The notes beneath the pieces were generated by a model that ran no database searches, was not told where the DNA came from, and was given only the letters and a program-made list of their open reading frames with translations. A stretch of 64,000 nucleotides of DNA from Paenibacillus sp. 1011MAR3C5 (lineage in GTDB: Bacteria; Bacillota; Bacilli; Paenibacillales; Paenibacillaceae), in contig NZ_QZCF01000006.1 in the NCBI RefSeq assembly GCF_003591485.1, positions 372,001 to 436,000 of the forward strand, given 5' to 3'. Position numbers and translations under genes: made by a program. The first letter of the stretch is position 1. The number at the start of each line of letters is the position of its first letter. This document shows, one piece after another, positions 1-8,217 of this stretch.

Positions 1-742
1 GATTGATATGATGCATGATTGCACTATAAAGAAAATCTGCAAAATCCTCATTGCTGTATTGGCTAAAATAGTTCTTGAATCGGGCATCGGATTTATAGGT
101 GTTGGCAATGCAAGCGAGCAGCTCCGCATCACATGTCATGAATTGCATTAAATTATTTTCCCATTCCCCGACTAATCGCTGAACCTCATCGGAGGAAGGA
201 TCCTGATCGACACATGATGCAATTTGTTTGAATATTTCCTCCATGGATTGAAAACGTTGCTCTTTATCATCTGGCGATAATTTTTCCAACGTTTCATTAA
301 ACTCTTTATACGTTTCGGTTTCACCATAAATGAACCTTGCCTCATTTGCATACTGTTCCTTCAATGGCAACACGGAGGAACCATTGAAGATTTGCAAATG
401 AGTAATATCTTTCCCGGATACGTATTCTTCGAGAGCTTTCATGATCGTTTCCAGCCTTTGTTTTCTCGATAATAAGGTTTGTCTCTGCTTCTTTAATAGT
501 TGTTTCTGTTCTTGCCTGGTCAGCTTTAATATGTCCGCAATTTCTTTTAAAGAAAAATCCAATTCTCTTAAGAACAAAATCGTTTGAAGTTTTTCCAAAC
601 TGCTCGGATCATATAGCCGATACCCTTTTTCCGTCAGATGCGTCGGTTTAAACAAATGGATTCTATCGTAATAATGCAGAGTCCGGCTTGTAATGCCTGT
701 AATCCGAACAATATCTTTAACCGCTAACAATGGTTTCTTCAT
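1..742 (-). CDS. MerR-family regulator with TipAS-type ligand domain (partial, 3' end outside window)
   Basis: The minus-strand frame is open from ATG 742 to the window edge. The N-terminus is a MerR winged helix-turn-helix (residues about 5-70, with motif SRTLHYYDRIHLFKPT), followed by a long coiled dimerisation helix and a helical domain whose FKNYFSQYSNEDFADFL stretch resembles TipAS, the thiopeptide-binding domain of TipAL. Known TipA proteins bind a drug-like ligand and activate a promoter with an over-long spacer. The start lies inside the 3' end of the DUF2268 gene (26-nt overlap), so the two are co-transcribed and probably translationally coupled. A MerR-type promoter lies upstream of the operon, which suggests autoregulation. 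The ligand cannot be deduced. Confidence 0.85.
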   Translation of the reverse strand, partial: MKKPLLAVKDIVRITGITSRTLHYYDRIHLFKPTHLTEKGYRLYDPSSLEKLQTILFLRELDFSLKEIADILKLTRQEQKQLLKKQRQTLLSRKQRLETIMKALEEYVSGKDITHLQIFNGSSVLPLKEQYANEARFIYGETETYKEFNETLEKLSPDDKEQRFQSMEEIFKQIASCVDQDPSSDEVQRLVGEWENNLMQFMTCDAELLACIANTYKSDARFKNYFSQYSNEDFADFLYSAIMHHIN

Positions 743-1643
743 CCCAAAATCCTTTTACTTCATCTAGTATTTGAGCAGCAGGCGTTATTGTGGCCTCAAA
801 AATCGTTTTTCCTGTCCTTTTTAAATAATATTGGATTAAATAATATCCGCAAGCGTAGCCAGCGCTATAAGGCATATTGACCGGTTTAAAGTTTTGAAGT
901 GTGGCGATCTCGTCACCGTAAAGATACGGGGCAAATTGATCAAACCCGGTTAATTGCAATTGCTCTCTAAGCACAGGCTTTATGCGTCTGTTAAGCGTTT
1001 CTGCGTTTGTTTTCGTTACCCAAGGGCCGAGCCATTCTTCTCCAAACATGAATGTAGCATAGTTTTCGGCTAATCCCTCACTTACAATTAACTCGCCCAA
1101 ATTAACGGTGTGATCCCACTGAATAAATTGATATCGCACATTATGGTTGCATTCATGCGCCAGCGCCACCTTCATTCGAGGAATCGTGTACTCATTGGGC
1201 AAGAGGGTACCCCAGATAAACCCAGGAATACCCCCAAAGCCGCTATATCCTTCGTTTATGACTAAGGCACGGCTCTCCGGATTTCCTAGTTGAATGGTAA
1301 ACAAATAGTCGGATACGGGGAGATTGATATCATGTTCTATAAACTGATGGAGGCTTTTCCTTACAGCATGCTCGCACTCTGACCAAAAGGAATCGGACGA
1401 AATCAACTCTACCTCAGGCATAATCTGCCCGGTAATCTGATCAGGGGATCGATGCATCATACTATTAAACGTGACAACATCAAAACCATTCTCCTCTTCA
1501 GCTCTAAAAGGCATCTGTTGGATTTGCCATTGCTTCATAAAGGGAGCCATCATTTCGTTTCTGAATAACTCAAGCTTATCCTCGGGCGAAGCCTGGGCAA
1601 CTTTTTGATAAATTTGGTCTGAACGCAATGTTTTTATATTCAT
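717..1643 (-). CDS. DUF2268 putative zinc-dependent protease
   Basis: This 308-residue protein carries HECNH (an HExxH zinc motif, about residues 163-167) and, roughly 22 residues on, SEGLAE, which can supply the third zinc-ligand glutamate. That layout fits the DUF2268 predicted Zn protease family (YjaZ-like). There is no signal peptide, so it is probably cytosolic. The start is set at ATG 1643 because AGGAG lies eight bases upstream; the GTG three codons earlier would touch the ribosome binding site. It is the first gene of an operon with a TipAS-type MerR regulator. The substrate is unknown; the family assignment is by motif and overall layout. Confidence 0.75.
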   Translation of the reverse strand: MNIKTLRSDQIYQKVAQASPEDKLELFRNEMMAPFMKQWQIQQMPFRAEEENGFDVVTFNSMMHRSPDQITGQIMPEVELISSDSFWSECEHAVRKSLHQFIEHDINLPVSDYLFTIQLGNPESRALVINEGYSGFGGIPGFIWGTLLPNEYTIPRMKVALAHECNHNVRYQFIQWDHTVNLGELIVSEGLAENYATFMFGEEWLGPWVTKTNAETLNRRIKPVLREQLQLTGFDQFAPYLYGDEIATLQNFKPVNMPYSAGYACGYYLIQYYLKRTGKTIFEATITPAAQILDEVKGFWDEETIVSG

Positions 1644-1676
1644 ATCCTTCACTCCTAGTCAGGTATTCTTAGAGTG

Positions 1677-1707
1677 ATTATGTACTATGACCTAACGTCA
1701 TAGTCAA
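1677..1707 (-). promoter_or_regulatory. MerR-type promoter with 19-bp spacer
   Basis: On the minus strand, TTGACT (1702-1707) and CATAAT (1677-1682) are separated by 19 bp. The spacer region holds a perfect inverted repeat, ACTATGAC-N5-GTCATAGT (1684-1704). Long spacers with a dyad between -35 and -10 are the hallmark of MerR-activated promoters. It lies about 35 bp upstream of the DUF2268 start and should serve the DUF2268-merR operon. Confidence 0.8.
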
Positions 1708-1729
1708 GAACTTAATAAAGGACTCCCCT

Positions 1730-1936
1730 CTAGGCTGAGAAGCTGTTCCAAATGATCGTATCTTCAACAGGGATGCGGTCGGACGGATGGGCAGGGGCGA
1801 CCCCTTTGCCAATGGCGACCAGCAGGACTGGAATGTACCAGGACGGGACAGCAAATGCAGCCATGAATGCTTCTCTATCACAGCCGCCCATAGGACAAGC
1901 GTCGAGCCTTTGGTCTAAGCGTAGGATTGTTCCCAC
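1730..1936 (-). pseudogene. C-terminal remnant of a nitroreductase-family gene
   Basis: A 68-codon open stretch contains CPMGGCDREAFMAAFAVP, YIPVLLVAIGKG, AHPSDRIPVEDTIIWN. This is the order of motifs at the C-terminus of NAD(P)H nitroreductases. The FMN-binding N-terminal two thirds are missing and no ribosome binding site precedes the fragment. It sits between two unrelated minus-strand genes and looks like the residue of a deletion. Confidence 0.65.
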
Positions 1937-1952
1937 GGAATAAATATCATCC

Positions 1953-2531
1953 TTACCCGTTCTCAGGAGCGAGCTGCTTCTCCAGGAACAGCTCCGCAGC
2001 CTTCCGGAAGTACTCCGGATCGGAATCGGACTTATCCAGGTAGCTCTTCATGACGTATCCGTCATACAACATCCTCAGCTGCACAGTCAGTTCCTCGGGC
2101 TGTCGCGCCCCTCCTTCAGCTGCAAGCTCTTGAACCCGAGACCAGAAGCTCCTCTGAATGTCCAGCAATCTAATGTGGGCAGGGTGGTTTGGATCCGGGA
2201 ATTCAACCGCCGCGTTCAAGAACGGACATCCCCGGTAATCCGGCGTCCCCAGCTGTTCGGTCACATCGCGAATGAGGGTGCCGAGCTGTTCCTTAGGGGA
2301 GTTCGGATACAGCCTCCTCAATCTCTCCAGTTTTTCTACTTTTAGTTCATCCCTGGCTTCAAGATAAGCAACCGTCAGATCATCTTTCGTCGCGAAATTT
2401 CGATAGAAGCTTGCCTTGGCAACGCCGGATTCCTTGATAATCCGATCAATGCCAACCGCCCGTATTCCCTCCATGTAAAATAATTCCGAGGCGGCACGCA
2501 ATATACGCTCTCTAGCCGATTCTTTTTTCAT
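1953..2531 (-). CDS. TetR/AcrR-family repressor
   Basis: This 192-residue protein has an N-terminal TetR helix-turn-helix (ARERILRAASELFYMEGIRAVGIDRIIKESGVAKASFYRNF) and a helical ligand domain with the motif RGCPFLNAAVEFPDPNHPA, typical of one TetR subgroup. GGGGG lies just before the ATG. It is divergent from an MFS drug exporter, and two palindromes lie on the exporter promoter between them, so it probably represses the exporter and itself. The inducer is unknown. Confidence 0.9.
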   Translation of the reverse strand: MKKESARERILRAASELFYMEGIRAVGIDRIIKESGVAKASFYRNFATKDDLTVAYLEARDELKVEKLERLRRLYPNSPKEQLGTLIRDVTEQLGTPDYRGCPFLNAAVEFPDPNHPAHIRLLDIQRSFWSRVQELAAEGGARQPEELTVQLRMLYDGYVMKSYLDKSDSDPEYFRKAAELFLEKQLAPENG

Positions 2532-2570
2532 CTTCGATCCCCCGTATCTATAAGTTTGGGAAATAGTGCA

Positions 2571-2599
2571 TTGACAGGAGACAGATCTGTCTGTATCAT
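2571..2599 (+). promoter_or_regulatory. Sigma-A promoter of the MFS exporter
   Basis: TTGACA (2571-2576) and TATCAT (2594-2599) are separated by exactly 17 bp. The spacer is almost filled by the palindrome AGACAGATCTGTCT, so a bound TetR dimer would block RNA polymerase. Confidence 0.8.
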
Positions 2600-2626
2600 G
2601 TCGTCATGAAGAGACAGACCTGTCTC
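2579..2626. promoter_or_regulatory. Two TetR operator candidates
   Basis: AGACAGATCTGTCT (2579-2592) is a perfect 14-bp palindrome within the promoter. GAGACAGACCTGTCTC (2611-2626) is a second site with 7-bp arms around the expected transcription start. Both share the half-site AGACAG. They lie in the divergent region between the TetR and MFS genes. Confidence 0.75.
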
Positions 2627-2691
2627 ATCCATTATATGAATTCCTCTCGCCTCCTGTCAATCGAGCGAGCAGGGAGAAAGGGGAACTTTAT

Positions 2692-4161
2692 ATGTCCAAT
2701 ACACTCTCGGACGCTTCCGCCCAGTTGTCGCGGAGTCGCGAGCCCGTCTCCAAAGGAGATGGACGCAGATCGCGTCTGATGCTGCCGGCTCTGCTATTGC
2801 CTGTATTTATGGCCGTGGCGAACGTATTCATCGTGAACGTAGCTACGCCTTCGATTCAGGAAGGGCTCGGGGCCAGCTTCGCCGATGTACAATTTATTCT
2901 TACCGGGTATACTCTTACGTTCGCCGTTCTGCTGATTATCGGCGCCCGGCTGGGCGATCGGTTTGGACGCAGGAGAATGCTGTTCATCGGAGTAGCCTTA
3001 TTCACGGTCGCTTCTCTGTTATGCGGCTTATCTGTCGATGTCACTATGCTCATAGCGTCGCGCATTGTGCAAGGCATCGGCGCCGCTCTGTTTATGCCGC
3101 AGGTTTTGTCCCTCATTCAAGCTAATTATACTCCGGAACGCCGAGGTGCGATCTTCGGCATGTATGGAGCGACTCAGGGAATCGCTGCAGCGGCCGGGCA
3201 GATCATCGGCGGGCTGCTTCTCCGCATGAACTTGTGGGGTATGGATTGGAGAGCAGTGTTCCTGTTCAGCGTCCTGCTCGGGGCTCTAATATTGGTCCTG
3301 ATTCCGTTTATTCCGGAATCCGGCTCCCCGATTCGCGCCAAACTGGATTGGGTTGGAGCCGCACTCGCCGCGGCCGGCTTGCTGATGCTCGTCTATCCGC
3401 TCGTGCAGGGACAGCGGGAAGGATGGCCTGCCATCCTTATCATCAGTTTGCTCTTGTCGGCCCCTGTGTTAGTTTTGTTCGCCTGGTACGAACGACGGCT
3501 GTTGCACCGCGACCGGCTCCCATTCATGAATGTCGATCTCTTTAGGCATAAGGTGTTCACGTCCGGCATTCTTGTCTTGCTGCTATTGATGTCGACGCAG
3601 GGCGCCTTCTTCCTTGTCGCCGCCTATATGCTTCAGCTTGGACTTCATTTCTCAGCTCTGCAAGCAGGCCTTGTAATCGGGTCGATGGGCATGGGCTATT
3701 TCCTCGCATCGCTGTTCTCTTCCCGAGTCACTGCGAAGCTTGGAGCCCATGTACTGACCGTCGGTTCCATCTTGACGACAGCAGGATACCTGCTGCTTAG
3801 CTGGGCGGTCCAAACGACCGGTGGTTCATCCGATATCGGCCTGTGGATCCCGGCTCTGGCTGTGCTTGGCATCGGTCAAGGCCTCGTCGGCGCGCCGCTG
3901 ACTAATATCGTTCTGGCGAAAATCCGCACAGCGGACATTGGCTCCGCATCCGGTGTCATGACAACCAGCATACAGATCGCCTCTACGATCGGCATCGCCC
4001 TGATCGGCATCATTTGGCTTAACGCTCTTGGGGCCCATACCGGCTCGGTCTCCGCTTATTCCGACGCGTTTGTCATTTGCCTATATGTGCTGGCCGCCGC
4101 GACTGCTCTCATCCTGCCGCTGGCATTGATGCTGGCGGGGCGGAACGGAGCCCATCTATGA
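2692..4161 (+). CDS. MFS multidrug exporter, DHA2 (EmrB/QacA) type
   Basis: This 489-residue, very hydrophobic protein has about 14 predicted membrane segments, the size and topology of the DHA2 drug:H+ antiporters. The loop motif GARLGDRFGRRRM (about residues 83-95) is MFS motif A, and GAAAGQIIGGLL resembles the antiporter motif C. AGAAAGGGG precedes the ATG. It is divergent from a TetR repressor whose operators overlap its promoter. Expected role: proton-driven efflux of toxic compounds at the cytoplasmic membrane; the substrate is unknown. Confidence 0.85.
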   Translation: MSNTLSDASAQLSRSREPVSKGDGRRSRLMLPALLLPVFMAVANVFIVNVATPSIQEGLGASFADVQFILTGYTLTFAVLLIIGARLGDRFGRRRMLFIGVALFTVASLLCGLSVDVTMLIASRIVQGIGAALFMPQVLSLIQANYTPERRGAIFGMYGATQGIAAAAGQIIGGLLLRMNLWGMDWRAVFLFSVLLGALILVLIPFIPESGSPIRAKLDWVGAALAAAGLLMLVYPLVQGQREGWPAILIISLLLSAPVLVLFAWYERRLLHRDRLPFMNVDLFRHKVFTSGILVLLLLMSTQGAFFLVAAYMLQLGLHFSALQAGLVIGSMGMGYFLASLFSSRVTAKLGAHVLTVGSILTTAGYLLLSWAVQTTGGSSDIGLWIPALAVLGIGQGLVGAPLTNIVLAKIRTADIGSASGVMTTSIQIASTIGIALIGIIWLNALGAHTGSVSAYSDAFVICLYVLAAATALILPLALMLAGRNGAHL

Positions 4162-4451
4162 CCGTGGACGCCGTTCGTCATCTCCACGCACGCCAATGGA
4201 GTGGCAGCGGAAAACGTAGTGGTATCGCTGGCTAAGCGCGAGGTGCGGACATCGATTATAGAACTCTGTTCTTCGGTATATGTAGAAGAGGGGACCAACC
4301 GCTGGCCGGATATGCACCCGCCTTGACGCCGCACATCTATACCGCCTTGCTTTAGAACAGGCGCCCGCCGGTTCACGTCTAGACGGGGTCGCAGATAAAG
4401 AGTGCCCTTTCGCGATCTCGAACAGTCCCACTACTTCAACCATTGATTGGA
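4162..4451. other. Intergenic stretch with no recognisable gene
   Basis: Between the MFS stop and the hairpin at 4452 I see no ORF with a ribosome binding site. A plus-strand open stretch of about 50 codons near 4166-4325 (reading ISTHANGVAAENVVVSLAKR) may be a decayed coding piece, but I cannot assign a family. Confidence 0.4.
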
Positions 4452-4500
4452 ATGCTCCCGTATGACCTCGCCAGAGGGTACGGGAGCATATTTCTTTTTA
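4452..4500 (+). terminator. Rho-independent terminator
   Basis: ATGCTCCCGTA (4452-4462) pairs perfectly with TACGGGAGCAT (4479-4489), followed by a T-rich tract. It lies between the plus-strand MFS gene and the convergent MocR gene. Confidence 0.8.
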
Positions 4501-4596
4501 CAAACCAAGAGCTGCTGCACCGGCATTATGCAAAAAGAGTAAGCTATTGTTCTGGATATGGGATCATGGGGTCAGACATGCCGCATCGCCATACTG

Positions 4597-5937
4597 CTAC
4601 TTGCTTTCCTTTCCTATTTCCTCGATTATCACCTTAACCCCTTCATCGATCTGCTCCGGCTGGGTCTGGGAGATGCTGATCCGCAAGAACTTCTCTCGCT
4701 CCAGATAATTCAATAAATAGAACCCTTTGCCGGACACGACACTAATTTTTCTTCCAGCAAGCCGTTTTAAGAGACGTTCTATGTTAACCCTCGGCTTCAG
4801 CTTGAAGTGCGTATAGATGCCTGAACGAATGGGGGGCACTTCTATCAGCCCCTGTACATTGTACCGTTCCACCGACTCGTTCAAAGCCCTCATTCGCGAA
4901 TCGTACAAGCTGACTATCTTGTGCTTGTGCCTTTCATACATGCCATTCTTGATATACACTTCGAGAGCCGCCTGCGACAACAGCGAAGTGTCGGGGTATA
5001 TTTTGTATGCATGGAAGGTCTGGAGCAGCCGTTCCGGCAATACGATTGCGCCCACCCTTAGACCCGGAAAGATAATTTTAGAGAAGCTCTTCAAATAAAT
5101 GACGTTCGAACCTCCATCGTAAGCGTAGATGGGATCGAATTGCCGCTCCGCACCCAAGTCAGCCATGTAATCGTCCTCCAACACGAATACGTCGTATTGG
5201 CCAGCCAACCTGGCGATAGCCTTCCTCACTTCCGCGCTATAGGTTGTGCCAAGCGGATTATGATATCTTGACATGGTATAGAATAATTTGATTTCCCCGC
5301 TTCTGAACCTCTGTTCCAATTCCTGTAAGTCAATACCTGCCGCCGTACGAGCGATGCCATATACCGGTATGCCCTCCGTCTCCAGAAATCGCAAATACAG
5401 ATCGTAAGTCGGCTGTTCTACCAGTACCGCCTTCTTACCGTTTGGGAACGGCATTTTCGCTAATATTTCCAGCGCCTGCTGCGCTCCTGAGGTGACGATG
5501 ATCCGCTCCACCTTGGAGAACACTTGGTCATTGGCCAAATGAGAAACAAGCGTGTGGCGAAAGGACTCCAGTCCTTGCGGTTCGCCATAGGTAAACAGAT
5601 CGTACTTGTAGATATCAATCGCTTTGTTTAAACAATGTTGAAAATCCAAGAATGGAAATGCCTCCAAATCCGGCAGCACCGTAGCGAAATTAATCATTTG
5701 GCTATCTCGATTGTCACGCCAATCTCCCGGCTTCTCGACCATATAAAAGCCGCTTTGTGGAACTGAATAAATAGCATGCCGCTTCTCCAGTTCCGCGTAT
5801 GCCCTCGTAATCGTGCTCATGCTGCACCCATAGGTTTCCGCTGAACTCCGAATGGACGGCAGTTTTTGCCCAGGAATGTATAGTCCCTGCCGGATCTTGT
5901 TTTCCATATCGGATAGAATCAAAAAATACTTTTTCAT
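4597..5937 (-). CDS. MocR-type regulator (GntR HTH fused to PLP aminotransferase fold)
   Basis: This 446-residue protein has an N-terminal GntR winged helix (residues about 1-75: LSDMENKIRQGLYIPGQKLPSIRSSAETYGCSMSTITRAYAELEKR) and a fold-type I aminotransferase domain. SFSKIIFPGLRVGAI contains the PLP Schiff-base lysine, and FVLEDDYMAD holds the ring-nitrogen aspartate. ATG 5937 is chosen because GGGGGAAA lies just upstream; the frame extends 38 codons further without a ribosome binding site. It is divergent from an EamA transporter, with a perfect 20-bp palindrome next to its own -10 box, so autoregulation and control of the transporter are likely. Confidence 0.88.
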   Translation of the reverse strand: MKKYFLILSDMENKIRQGLYIPGQKLPSIRSSAETYGCSMSTITRAYAELEKRHAIYSVPQSGFYMVEKPGDWRDNRDSQMINFATVLPDLEAFPFLDFQHCLNKAIDIYKYDLFTYGEPQGLESFRHTLVSHLANDQVFSKVERIIVTSGAQQALEILAKMPFPNGKKAVLVEQPTYDLYLRFLETEGIPVYGIARTAAGIDLQELEQRFRSGEIKLFYTMSRYHNPLGTTYSAEVRKAIARLAGQYDVFVLEDDYMADLGAERQFDPIYAYDGGSNVIYLKSFSKIIFPGLRVGAIVLPERLLQTFHAYKIYPDTSLLSQAALEVYIKNGMYERHKHKIVSLYDSRMRALNESVERYNVQGLIEVPPIRSGIYTHFKLKPRVNIERLLKRLAGRKISVVSGKGFYLLNYLEREKFLRISISQTQPEQIDEGVKVIIEEIGKESK

Positions 5938-5976
5938 GATGATTTCCCCCGTCCGTACTCCTAATCTTCTCTTCAC

Positions 5977-6014
5977 ATTATACCGTACACTTGCCAACTG
6001 TATCGATACAGTTG
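5977..6014. promoter_or_regulatory. MocR promoter -10 and 20-bp perfect palindrome
   Basis: CAACTGTATCGATACAGTTG (5995-6014) is a perfect palindrome. On the minus strand TATAAT (5977-5982) lies 12 bp downstream, so the palindrome covers the -35 region of the mocR-like gene. It is about 100 bp upstream of the divergent transporter. It is the obvious operator for the regulator. Confidence 0.7.
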
Positions 6015-6117
6015 GAGCAAAATGGCGTTGTTCCATTAGCCAGTTTGTCATATCATCAACTCAAAGGTTGAGGCGTTCGCGAACACGCTCACGTATATTG
6101 TAGAGGATGATGCCATT

Positions 6118-7065
6118 ATGAATTCAAAAGAATTGAAGCTTCCTTATCTCTTCGCCGTGTTTAATGCGGTCATTATCGGATTGTCTTTTTTGTTTGCCAA
6201 AAAAGCGCTCGATTACGCCAGTCCGCTCGACACGCTGGCCTTTCGTTTCGCAGCTTCGTTTTTGGTCATGTCCGTCCCGGTAGCGTTCGGCTGGGTCAAG
6301 CTCGCGTACCGCGGCAAGCCGTGGCACAAGGTGCTGCTGCTCGCAGCTATGTACCCGCTTGGTTTTTTCACGCTTCAAGCGTACGGACTGCAGCATGCTA
6401 CCTCAGCAGAGGGGGGCATATTGTACGCGTTCACCCCGATCGTAACGATGATCGTCGCCTCCGTTTTTTTAAAGGAAGCGACCACCCTCTTACAGAAGCT
6501 GTCGATCTTTTTATCGGTGTTCGGCGTTGTGTTCATCTTTGCTATGAAAGGCGGTGGCATTGATTGGTCCAACTTTACGGGGATCTCTTTGCTGCTGTTG
6601 ACATGCATCGTTTTTGCCGGATATACCGTAATGGCCCGATCACTGACCAAGCAGTTCAGCCCGGCGGAAATCACTTATATGATGATGGCCATTGGATTCG
6701 TCGTTTTCCTCATCGTTTCGTTCACCGGTCATGTGACGGCGGGTACGCTCCATCGCTTCTTCGCACCGCTAGCCAGCCGTACCTTTGTCGTATCCATTCT
6801 TTTCTTGGGCGTTGCATCCTCGCTGGTCACAGCATTGTTGGCCAACTACATCCTGTCCAGAATGGAAGCGTCGAAAATGAGCGTATTTGCCAATCTTTCT
6901 ACGATCGTCTCCATTGCGGCCGGAGCGATCGTTCTCGGAGAAGAAGTTACGGTATACCATTTGATCGGCTCCGTGCTGATTATAGCTGGGGTTATTGGCA
7001 CACATCGTCTAGGGCGAAAAAAAGCAGTGGAGAAACGGTTGTCAGCAGAACATGCAAAATCATGA
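6118..7065 (+). CDS. EamA/DMT-superfamily transporter
   Basis: This 315-residue protein has ten predicted membrane segments arranged as two EamA repeats (about residues 10-140 and 155-295), with the family features FRFAASFLVM, ILYAFTPIVTMIVA and LGEEVTVYHLIGSVLIIAGV. The C-terminus is basic and cytosolic. AGAGGA precedes ATG 6118. It is probably an exporter of an amino acid, vitamin or related metabolite. Its pairing with a PLP-binding regulator hints at amino-acid or B6-related substrates, which is inference only. Confidence 0.85.
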   Translation: MNSKELKLPYLFAVFNAVIIGLSFLFAKKALDYASPLDTLAFRFAASFLVMSVPVAFGWVKLAYRGKPWHKVLLLAAMYPLGFFTLQAYGLQHATSAEGGILYAFTPIVTMIVASVFLKEATTLLQKLSIFLSVFGVVFIFAMKGGGIDWSNFTGISLLLLTCIVFAGYTVMARSLTKQFSPAEITYMMMAIGFVVFLIVSFTGHVTAGTLHRFFAPLASRTFVVSILFLGVASSLVTALLANYILSRMEASKMSVFANLSTIVSIAAGAIVLGEEVTVYHLIGSVLIIAGVIGTHRLGRKKAVEKRLSAEHAKS

Positions 7066-7100
7066 AACCTGAAATAAACAAATGAAGGAGTTGGACGTAA

Positions 7101-7235
7101 ATGTTATCTGCTGCACAAAAATGGTGCGTATCTCCAGTCTGCACTTTTGGACCCAATCTTCATCCCCTCTCTTCCCGCACCCTCATTCCACCCAAACTCA
7201 ACGATTACAGGTGTGCTATAATATGCTCTATCTGA
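7101..7235 (+). CDS. Possible 44-residue small ORF or truncated gene start
   Basis: An ATG with a good site (AAGGAG, ten bases upstream) opens a 44-codon frame just after the EamA gene. The product begins MLSAAQKWCV and is not recognised. It runs through the TATAAT of the next gene's promoter, which argues against an intact gene. It may be the 5' stub of a lost gene of the EamA operon. Confidence 0.25.
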   Translation: MLSAAQKWCVSPVCTFGPNLHPLSSRTLIPPKLNDYRCAIICSI

Positions 7236-7263
7236 TGAATTAAGAGAATAGGTGTGTGAACCG

Positions 7264-8007
7264 ATGGACATAAAGCCGGGACATCTACCCAAAGAAAAAA
7301 AACCGCTATACCTTACCGTATACGATGAGCTCTTCAAAAAGATCATGAGTGGTGTGTTCCCCTCCAATAGTCAATTGCCTACTGAACCTGAACTTGCCAA
7401 AATGTTCGACGTAAGCAGAATGACATTAAGACAAGCATTAGCTTTATTGCAGGATGACGGGCTGGTGACGAGTATTCATGGCAAAGGGAACTTTGTTACC
7501 CGATCTCGCATGATGCAGCGAAATGATGGGCTGGAGAAAATCGGAAATCCTATTTATAAGTGCCATACAGAGGACATTGACCATGTCGACATCCAGTTCA
7601 GACTGGACCTCGAGAGTGACTACACGAAAGAAGTCCTGAAAAGGAAAGCCACGGCCGTAGTCGCCATTGAGCGTTGGTATAGGAGCAAAGGACAGGCGGT
7701 GGCTTACGGGTTTACCTTTATGGCCATTGAGGCTGTAACAGAATTGAACTTAGACCTCCAAAATGAAGAGCAACTGCTGGGCATGCTTGAGAATAAGGTG
7801 TATGAGCTGGCTAACTCCGCAACGGTGGAGGTCAAGCATTCCACGGTGATGAATACCTCATCTCAAAAATATAAACTCAATGCCAGCGACGGATGTGACT
7901 TGCTGCTGGAAAGTCTATACGTAAATGAACAGTATCCTATCGTATACAATAAATATTATATTCCCAAAGAATTTAGCCAGATTGTGATCAACGCTTCGAA
8001 AAACTAG
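7264..8007 (+). CDS. GntR/HutC-family regulator with UTRA domain
   Basis: The protein has about 247 residues. An N-terminal GntR winged helix (residues about 12-75, ending GLVTSIHGKGNFVT) is followed by a UTRA ligand-binding domain with the typical AVVAIERWYRSKGQAVAYGFTFM. ATG 7264 is preferred with GGTG nine bases upstream; a GTG at 7252 is possible. TATAAT at 7217-7222 is a likely -10. A terminator follows. It stands just upstream of deoD and an MFS gene and probably controls them in response to a nucleoside-pathway metabolite. Confidence 0.85.
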   Translation: MDIKPGHLPKEKKPLYLTVYDELFKKIMSGVFPSNSQLPTEPELAKMFDVSRMTLRQALALLQDDGLVTSIHGKGNFVTRSRMMQRNDGLEKIGNPIYKCHTEDIDHVDIQFRLDLESDYTKEVLKRKATAVVAIERWYRSKGQAVAYGFTFMAIEAVTELNLDLQNEEQLLGMLENKVYELANSATVEVKHSTVMNTSSQKYKLNASDGCDLLLESLYVNEQYPIVYNKYYIPKEFSQIVINASKN

Positions 8008-8024
8008 AACGAATGATCTTTGCA

Positions 8025-8065
8025 GGGCAGTGGTTTCTCCATAAGGGAGAGACCGCTGCCCTTTT
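8025..8065 (+). terminator. Rho-independent terminator after the GntR gene
   Basis: GGGCAGTGGTTTCTCC pairs with GGGAGAGACCGCTGCCC, followed by TTTT. It separates the regulator transcript from deoD. Confidence 0.8.
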
Positions 8066-8155
8066 ACATAGGAGAGCGACTAAAAGGAAAGAATATGAGA
8101 AATTTATCCAGAAAAAATGAGTTGATAAGGGCATGCGATGTGTGGTACTTTATCC

Positions 8156-8201
8156 TTGTACCAATTAGACAACTTACTATACAACTATACCAATTTGTAA
8201 A
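8156..8201 (+). promoter_or_regulatory. deoD promoter and repeat-rich operator region
   Basis: TTGTAC (8156-8161) and TATACA (8178-8183), 16 bp apart, are the best promoter candidates. The region repeats TACCAATT and ACAACT, and TTGT-N9-ACAA (8156-8172) forms a dyad. This is the likely binding region for the upstream GntR protein. Confidence 0.45.
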
Positions 8202-8217
8202 GAGAGGGAGATTTGAC

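Noticed and set aside
4056..4443. Overlapping minus-strand ORFs after the MFS gene
   Set aside because: Low-complexity, basic products without ribosome binding sites or family motifs; treated as non-coding.
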